Below are positions 5,605 through 10,265 of a DNA stretch of 10,265 nt, piece by piece. Made by a program: the position numbers and the translations under genes. Every line of letters begins with the position of its first letter. Position 1 is the first letter of the stretch. The stretch comes from Candidatus Woesearchaeota archaeon (GTDB lineage Archaea; Nanobdellota; Nanobdellia; Woesearchaeales; WJKV01), in assembly GCA_019323355.1 (NCBI GenBank), contig JAHWHI010000076.1, positions 1-10,265 on the forward strand, written 5' to 3'. The notes beneath the pieces were generated by a model. That model was not told the origin of the DNA, did not search any database, and saw nothing but the letters and a program-made list of their open reading frames with translations.

Positions 5605-7626
5605 ATGGAAACAAAAAACCCAACATTAAAACACATCCTAGTTGATATTCTACAAGGCAAAGATCCAAGTAAATTTTCACATAAACATGGAGATTTCGGT
5701 AAAAATACCGGATGGAGACTTCCTAATAGACTTATCTATACTGCAAATATGCTTGACAAATGGGATGCTTCACAAGAAGTAAGCCTAGGACAAGCTAATG
5801 GTGCTTATCAATTACTTAGAGATGCTGTAAAACACGCAAGAAAAATTAGAGAAAGATTGAATAAGCGTGGTGAAAAGAATGTTGACCAGAATTTTAGCGA
5901 ATTGATGGATACAATCGGCAGAAAAATTGATGAAGTGAAATATAATACTACATTAAGCACAAGAGACCTTATAGACATGGTTTCTGGCGCAAATACAAAC
6001 GGTTTTGTTAGAAAATTAGATTTCAGTGGAAGAGACCCTCTTACAACACGTATATCTAACGAAAGAGACAGATTGAATGCTGCAATTGAACTTATTAAAA
6101 AGAATAGATTTACATTCACACAAGATTCAGCAACAGAAGCTAGAGAAGCTATTGAATTCTTGGAAAACAAGTTCTACAAGGATCAGTTCGACCCTGAACA
6201 AGTAGCAGAATTCAAGAGAGTTCTTGCAGAAAAACTGGCTGAAGCTGGAAAAGATACTTACTTTGATCTAGATTACAGAGTAATTCCAGAAGCAGAAAGA
6301 GCTCAATATATGAGAGATGCTAAATACGCTGAAAGGCAAATCCAGAGAGAACTAAGAAATGAGGACAGCAACCTAGAGCATGCTCAAAGAGTTCTAAGAA
6401 ACTCATTGAACAGACTGAAGGAAGCTTACAAAAACGCTCCGGCTAAACCGCAATCAGTGGTCGAAGGCCCAAAAGATGAACTTGGATTCATCAAAAAAGG
6501 AGCAAGAAGCCTCTGGAATGTACTTAACATTTATACTAACAGAAAAGCTAAGAGATTGGCTAAAGAAGCTGAAGAACAAGTAGCTGAACAGCCAGTTGAA
6601 GTAGCTGAAGTTATAGACGCTCCAGTAGCAGGCGAAGCTGGCTGGACTGATGCAAGCGAGCTTGCAGATTCTTTTGAGAGAAGAATTGAAGAAGCATTCC
6701 AGAAAAAGCTTGATGCTTACAAAGCAAAAAGAGAAACTGCTGAAAGCAACTTCAGAATCTGCAAAACAGGACAGCTTACATTCAGGCACAAAAATCCTGA
6801 AAAAGGCCAGGATCTTGGATTGGAGACTATTGTTGAATACAGGGATGCTAGTGCTTTCAGAGAAAAGAAAGCTCAGCTTAGAGAGGATTATACCCTTCAG
6901 AACTTGTATGACAATTTCACAGAAGACGCAGAAAAGCTGAAGCAGAGACAGATCCAATTGCTTGGCAAGAAAGGAACTGTAAGTGAAGAAACATACAACA
7001 GAATGCTTGAACAGCTGAAACAAGAAGATTACGAATACTTGCTTAACAAAGCAGTTGTCAAAGAGCTAAGAGAAGACTTAGAAACAGAAGTTAAATCTAA
7101 ACTTAGAGAGAAGAAAGCATATCTTATCGAAAAAGTTAAGAGAAACAACAGAAAACTGGCAGAAGAGAAAGCATTAGTACAAGAGCGAGCTCAGAAAACT
7201 GTAGACGAATTACTTAAATGGTCAGACAGTGCTGTTGATGCTCAGAAACCTGAAGAAGATATTCCATACGCTGAACCAGCTGATCAGAGAATTGGAAATG
7301 AGAGACTGGAAGTCTATGTATCAGAAATGTTCAAGAAACACAATCTGTGGGACAAGACTGACGAAGAGCTTGTTGATTTCGCTATAGACTACATGAACAC
7401 AAAAACAAGAGCTAGAAAAAAGAGAACTGGCGAAAGAACAGCGCCTGGTTACAGACGCTTCAACAAGTACATGGATAGAATGATGACAGATACAGAGCAC
7501 AGCGAATTCATGAGAAATTGTGCAAATGCTCTTAGAGGCGACGAAAAGGCCCAAAGAAGATATATTGGACAGCATCTAGGTGCGAAACTAAGAGAATACA
7601 AGAACTCATTCCAAACAGTAGCATAA
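5605..7626 (+). CDS. Large highly charged helical (coiled-coil-like) orphan protein
   Basis: A 673-residue protein of unknown family. It is dominated by Lys, Arg, Glu, Ala and Gln in long helix-forming stretches, clearest at 60-115, 150-280, 310-330, 350-385, 415-540 and 560-665. A Pro/Val/Ala-rich hinge (about 278-345, with EQPVEVAEVIDAPVAG) divides two helical halves. There are only two cysteines (386, 639), and no signal peptide, membrane segment or catalytic motif that I can identify. The C-terminal 70 residues are strongly basic (KTRARKKRTGERTAPGYRR, 600-618) and may bind nucleic acid. Arginine is encoded almost only by AGA, unlike the mixed use in the NTase and DHH genes. This, the strong promoter, the ribosome binding site and the clear terminator suggest high expression, though separate ancestry is also possible. 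A structural, cytoskeletal or chromatin-like role is conceivable but unproven. It stands as a single-gene unit. Confidence 0.85.
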   Translation: METKNPTLKHILVDILQGKDPSKFSHKHGDFGKNTGWRLPNRLIYTANMLDKWDASQEVSLGQANGAYQLLRDAVKHARKIRERLNKRGEKNVDQNFSELMDTIGRKIDEVKYNTTLSTRDLIDMVSGANTNGFVRKLDFSGRDPLTTRISNERDRLNAAIELIKKNRFTFTQDSATEAREAIEFLENKFYKDQFDPEQVAEFKRVLAEKLAEAGKDTYFDLDYRVIPEAERAQYMRDAKYAERQIQRELRNEDSNLEHAQRVLRNSLNRLKEAYKNAPAKPQSVVEGPKDELGFIKKGARSLWNVLNIYTNRKAKRLAKEAEEQVAEQPVEVAEVIDAPVAGEAGWTDASELADSFERRIEEAFQKKLDAYKAKRETAESNFRICKTGQLTFRHKNPEKGQDLGLETIVEYRDASAFREKKAQLREDYTLQNLYDNFTEDAEKLKQRQIQLLGKKGTVSEETYNRMLEQLKQEDYEYLLNKAVVKELREDLETEVKSKLREKKAYLIEKVKRNNRKLAEEKALVQERAQKTVDELLKWSDSAVDAQKPEEDIPYAEPADQRIGNERLEVYVSEMFKKHNLWDKTDEELVDFAIDYMNTKTRARKKRTGERTAPGYRRFNKYMDRMMTDTEHSEFMRNCANALRGDEKAQRRYIGQHLGAKLREYKNSFQTVA

Positions 7627-7627
7627 A

Positions 7628-7652
7628 TTTTATTTTTTTACCCTTTTTCTTT
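7628..7652 (+). terminator. U-tract terminator after the 673-residue gene
   Basis: Two T-runs, seven bases at 7633-7639 and five at 7644-7648, begin directly after the stop codon. There is no hairpin before them, which is the normal archaeal form. Confidence 0.7.
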
Positions 7653-7704
7653 ACTATTAAGTAAAACATAAAAATTCCTTCTTACTCTTGAGTGTCAATA
7701 AACG

Positions 7705-7713
7705 TTTATATAT
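7705..7713 (+). promoter_or_regulatory. TATA box upstream of the 7755 ORF and surface-protein gene
   Basis: TTTATATAT preceded by AAACG; the block 7700-7713 is identical to 7-20. The predicted transcription start is near 7735. If no gene lay between, the surface-protein gene at 8112 would have a leader of about 375 bases, so something in between is probably functional. Confidence 0.75.
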
Positions 7714-7754
7714 AATTCTTCTTTCCAGATATACGGGTAAAGGGGGTTATAGAT

Positions 7755-8111
7755 TTGACTATCACCACAAGAGGTAGTAGATTAATTAGTATAAAGAAGG
7801 AGCCTGGTATTTCGCATAGAAAGTTGCCGGGAGCAAAAGGTTTGGGGGTAGCTTATAAGAGCGGAAACCATGTATTAGCTTCAGCTTTGTTATCGGGAGC
7901 AAGATTGGGGGTAACAGAAGGGAAAGAAGCTAAAGGATTAGCTCTAGCTGTCGAAAACAGGCGTTTAAACCAAAATAGTTCTAACTTTATTTCACGATTA
8001 TCACATTCACTATATTTCATATTCAGCAAATTCTATATCTGCCAGGGCTATGGCTCTCTTTACCTACATTGTTCTGCAGAGGATAGAATATTTTTCATTG
8101 AGGGAACTTGA
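7755..8111 (+). CDS. Uncertain 118-codon ORF ahead of the surface-protein gene
   Basis: A TTG-started frame placed about 20 bases after the predicted transcription start, with GGGGG at 7742-7746 as a possible ribosome binding site. Residues 1-75 are basic and Gly/Ala/Leu-rich and include an internal repeat (PGAKGLGV, then SGARLGV 22 residues on) whose DNA copies differ by one whole codon, which fits coding DNA. From about residue 76 the composition changes to Ser/Phe/Tyr-rich and looks less protein-like, while the +1 frame becomes open and protein-like to 8115. It may be a real small gene, a gene broken by a frameshift near 7960-7970, or a long structured leader. It ends with TGA directly before the GTG at 8112 and is in the same frame as that gene. 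No family is recognised. Confidence 0.35.
   Translation: MTITTRGSRLISIKKEPGISHRKLPGAKGLGVAYKSGNHVLASALLSGARLGVTEGKEAKGLALAVENRRLNQNSSNFISRLSHSLYFIFSKFYICQGYGSLYLHCSAEDRIFFIEGT
7828..7850 (+). repeat. Direct repeat copy 1 (CGGGAGCAA...TTGGGGGTA)
   Basis: CGGGAGCAA, then AAGGT, then TTGGGGGTA. The second copy at 7894-7913 is the same except for a three-base length difference in the middle. The copies start 66 bases (22 codons) apart and stay in the same frame. Confidence 0.6.
7894..7913 (+). repeat. Direct repeat copy 2
   Basis: CGGGAGCAA-GA-TTGGGGGTA, the partner of 7828-7850. TTGGGGGTA occurs a third time at 8131-8139 near the start of the surface-protein gene, in another reading frame. Confidence 0.6.
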
Positions 8112-8115
8112 GTGA
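8050..8115 (+). CDS. Possible 21-residue peptide overlapping the surface-protein start
   Basis: ATG at 8050 opens a 21-codon frame, beginning MALFTYIVLQRIEYF and ending LRELE, whose TGA (8113-8115) overlaps the GTG at 8112 as GTGA. This is the classic four-base overlap of translationally coupled genes. The frame is open upstream to the TAA at 7966-7968, so it could also be the displaced 3' end of a frameshifted 7755 gene. There is no good Shine-Dalgarno site for the ATG, and the ORF is short enough to be chance. Confidence 0.22.
   Translation: MALFTYIVLQRIEYFSLRELE
8100..8105 (+). promoter_or_regulatory. Ribosome binding site of the surface-protein gene
   Basis: GAGGGA, with seven bases between GAGGG and the GTG at 8112. 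It supports GTG as the start, which also gives a proper signal peptide. Confidence 0.6.
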
Positions 8116-10265
8116 CTAGATACAGTAATATTGGGGGTATTGGGAAGTTTTTGATAATCATCACACTAGTCCTCTCCCTGCTTCTTTTTTCTGGAATTGT
8201 ACTTGCACAAGAAAGCACAGTTATCACATCTGTCCTTGAATACAAATCAGGGACAGATTGGGACATTGACAATGACGGGATCGAACTTCCTCCTGATGGA
8301 GTTATCGATTTCACAATAGAGAACACGCAGTTTGCAGAAACTTTGAATCATTCTAAACTTTGTACAAAATGGGAAGTGGAATCCCAAGATACAGGAAGCA
8401 AAGAATACGAATGCTACGGCGCAGAAAGCTGCTGTAACTTCCTGAACCTTGATTCTACTCTAGCAACATGGAAAGCACCTTTCCCGCTTTTTTTTAGCAG
8501 GATGAGCTCGACTGAGGCCAACCTTGTATCCGCACAGGTGATTTATGTAGATCTTTCGTCGCTTGACAATATAAGAGTTGAGTATTCTGAAAAAGAATCT
8601 CTTCCTGCTTATTTTATTAATCCAGATACAATCGTGATCTCGATCTCCACTGACAAAGATGAATATGTTTTAGGAGAGCAGGTATCTTTTGAAGTGGAAG
8701 GTCCTGATTACCTGGATTATACAATCACGATCCAAAAAGATGAAGAAGAGTTCCAGCTTCTTGGAGGCTCCAATGTTTTCGCACCGCAGGAAGATGGAAC
8801 TTACACTGTTGTTGTAGAAGGTGCTGCAGGAAACATTGTTAAGACTGCAACAACATCTTTCGTAGTACAGCCATCTGTTGGAACTTTTGTCTACACAGAT
8901 AAACAGATATATGCATTCGGGGAGCCAGTAGAGATAACAGTTGACATTGCAAATTATGAAAAGCTAGAAGTCAGCATGGACATTGACAATGACCTGTTCA
9001 AGCTGTTTGAAACAGACAAGAGAGACCATATTTTTGTTCCGTCAGGCCCTGGAAGATACGCTGTGACAGGCTATGGCTATATCAGTGGAGAATACACAAG
9101 CCAGACAGTCTACTTTGATGTAATCATGGACACAGAGCTTCGCGCCAGGATTTATATTGAAAATCCATTGATGCAGGAAATTCAAGCTGCAATCACTTGT
9201 TTTGAAGCAGATACTGGAAAAGAGATCAGTAACAACAATAACAGGTTCACACTGAACTACGGAACTAAATACAACCTTATAGTAGAACCCATGAATGGTC
9301 CTGTCACAAAGCTTGAGATAAATGAGCTTGTTCTATACGAAGATAAGAACTTTACCCTAAACCTAGACCCAGCAATTCCACTCTACGGAACTTTAAGTGA
9401 AGAGTGGGACCAGATGTATGCAATTGATTTGTCAGAATTCAACATGACAAACGCGACAATGACAATTGCGCCTGCAGGAAACACAGTCTACAAATGTGCT
9501 GCCTGGGACTTTGACATCAGGACTTGTGAAGGAGAATGGACAAGGCTTAAGCAATCCACAGGCCCATACACTTTAACACTGACTCCAGGAGACCCTGGTT
9601 TTGCAGAGAAAACAGAAGAGTTAACAATTCCAGCAGCGACATTCGGTACATTCGGCACAGCACTCGATGACAATCTGACCGTCTACAGGGAACAGCCAGA
9701 CGGAATCGGAACAAACAGGACTGTTGATGTGGACTTTGTATTTGCAAACAATGGAAACACTGAAATCAAGAATATCACATTGTTTGAAACAGTTGCAGAC
9801 GGATGGACTGCTTTGGATCCAAGCTTGATTGTCAACAACACACTGGTTGCGAATATAGGAAATATAGCAGCTGGCACTCACACAATCTTTTCTTACAAAC
9901 TAGTCGCACCTTCTGCAGAGGGTGCAAGCATATTCAACAATTCGTATGTCAACTATGTTGAGCAAAACACAACTTACACCAGAAACATCCCAGCAACAAC
10001 AATAAGAATCAATGATTCAAAGGCATTCTTTAATGCAAAGGCAGAATTCACAGGCAATGACAGCAGGACTGCACAAGACACAGCAACAATCAAGTTCAAT
10101 GTGACAAACATTGGAAACTCAGGTGTCACAAAGTACGAGACATTCTTCTACTGGAAGTATGATCCAAATTTGATATATGCAGAAGAAAAAGATATTCTTG
10201 GAGATTGCAACCAAAAAGCAGTCATTGATTTCGAAGGTATGAAAGCTATCAAATGTACCTGGCCA
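8112..10265 (+). CDS. Large secreted surface protein with Ig-like/DUF11-type domains, 3' truncated by window edge
   Basis: 718 codons are visible with no stop, so the protein is longer. Residues 1-33 are a signal peptide: basic TRYSNIGGIGK, hydrophobic FLIIITLVLSLLLFSGIVLA, likely cleavage before QES. Residues 50-66 carry a calcium-type DxDNDG motif (DIDNDGIELPPDGVID). A cysteine cluster at 84, 101, 107 and 108 lies in a CTKWEVE...CYGAESCCNF domain like those I recall from large DPANN surface proteins. Residues 170-340 look like two Ig-like beta domains (each with a Y-x-x-G-E turn), and 455-500 hold KCAAWDFDIRTCEGEW with paired Cys 462/472. Residues 515-632 and 640-718 look like DUF11/CARDB-type repeats (FANNGNTEIKNITLFE; FNVTNIGNSGVTKYE). 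About a dozen N-x-S/T sequons fit archaeal N-glycosylation. Probable cell-surface or S-layer-associated role, perhaps adhesion; not assignable further. Confidence 0.88.
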   Translation, partial: MTRYSNIGGIGKFLIIITLVLSLLLFSGIVLAQESTVITSVLEYKSGTDWDIDNDGIELPPDGVIDFTIENTQFAETLNHSKLCTKWEVESQDTGSKEYECYGAESCCNFLNLDSTLATWKAPFPLFFSRMSSTEANLVSAQVIYVDLSSLDNIRVEYSEKESLPAYFINPDTIVISISTDKDEYVLGEQVSFEVEGPDYLDYTITIQKDEEEFQLLGGSNVFAPQEDGTYTVVVEGAAGNIVKTATTSFVVQPSVGTFVYTDKQIYAFGEPVEITVDIANYEKLEVSMDIDNDLFKLFETDKRDHIFVPSGPGRYAVTGYGYISGEYTSQTVYFDVIMDTELRARIYIENPLMQEIQAAITCFEADTGKEISNNNNRFTLNYGTKYNLIVEPMNGPVTKLEINELVLYEDKNFTLNLDPAIPLYGTLSEEWDQMYAIDLSEFNMTNATMTIAPAGNTVYKCAAWDFDIRTCEGEWTRLKQSTGPYTLTLTPGDPGFAEKTEELTIPAATFGTFGTALDDNLTVYREQPDGIGTNRTVDVDFVFANNGNTEIKNITLFETVADGWTALDPSLIVNNTLVANIGNIAAGTHTIFSYKLVAPSAEGASIFNNSYVNYVEQNTTYTRNIPATTIRINDSKAFFNAKAEFTGNDSRTAQDTATIKFNVTNIGNSGVTKYETFFYWKYDPNLIYAEEKDILGDCNQKAVIDFEGMKAIKCTWP

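Noticed and set aside
6454..7023. Long minus-strand ORF of 189 codons inside the 673-residue gene
   Set aside because: Its Phe/Ser/Cys-rich composition is the typical mirror of a Lys/Glu/Ala-rich helical gene, and no start signals were seen.
7741..8111. RNase P or SRP RNA gene in the region before the surface-protein gene
   Set aside because: Short resemblances such as ACAGAAGGGAAA were seen, but the universally conserved core elements are absent.
9488..9881. Several minus-strand ORFs within the surface-protein gene
   Set aside because: They overlap a long open plus frame with a signal peptide and domains, and lack promoter signals.

Overview
The window looks archaeal and most likely comes from a DPANN-type genome (Woesearchaeota/Pacearchaeota-like). 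The basis is AT-rich DNA, TATA boxes of the form TTTATATAT at archaeal distances before several genes, two apparently leaderless genes, U-tract rather than hairpin terminators, very tight gene packing, and a large secreted protein with archaeal surface-protein features. This placement is inferred from the sequence alone. No rRNA or tRNA gene, insertion sequence or CRISPR array was seen.

Left part (1-2300): a DHH/DHHA1 phosphoesterase (58-1089) overlaps by one base a small lipoprotein-like gene (1089-1787). The two form an operon behind a strong TATA box. The lipoprotein gene converges on an unrecognised 170-residue gene on the minus strand (1784-2296), and both use the shared palindrome TTAA for their stop codons. 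The minus gene has a TATA box 26-27 bases before its ATG and a perfect inverted repeat abutting the start.

Middle (2300-5400): a probable 36-residue small gene (2400-2510) precedes a 594-residue nucleotidyltransferase (2581-4365). That protein carries two tandem NTase-like domains, and only the second keeps the catalytic residues. A 75-residue single-pass membrane protein (4381-4608) follows in the same operon and ends one base from a convergent TPR protein (4610-5353, minus).

Right part (5354-10265): a 250-base intergenic region holds several TATA-like boxes, a partial promoter repeat and two adjacent GNRA-type stem-loops. It leads into a 673-residue, highly charged, mostly helical orphan protein (5605-7626) with strongly AGA-biased arginine codons and a U-tract terminator. 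A new promoter, sharing 14 bases with the one at the left edge, then drives an uncertain 118-codon ORF (TTG start, 7755-8111) and a large exported surface-type protein (GTG start at 8112) that runs off the right edge with 718 codons visible.

No complete known defence or metabolic system is visible. The most interesting items are the live/dead NTase tandem, the abundant-looking helical orphan and its complex upstream region, and the odd ORF ahead of the surface protein.
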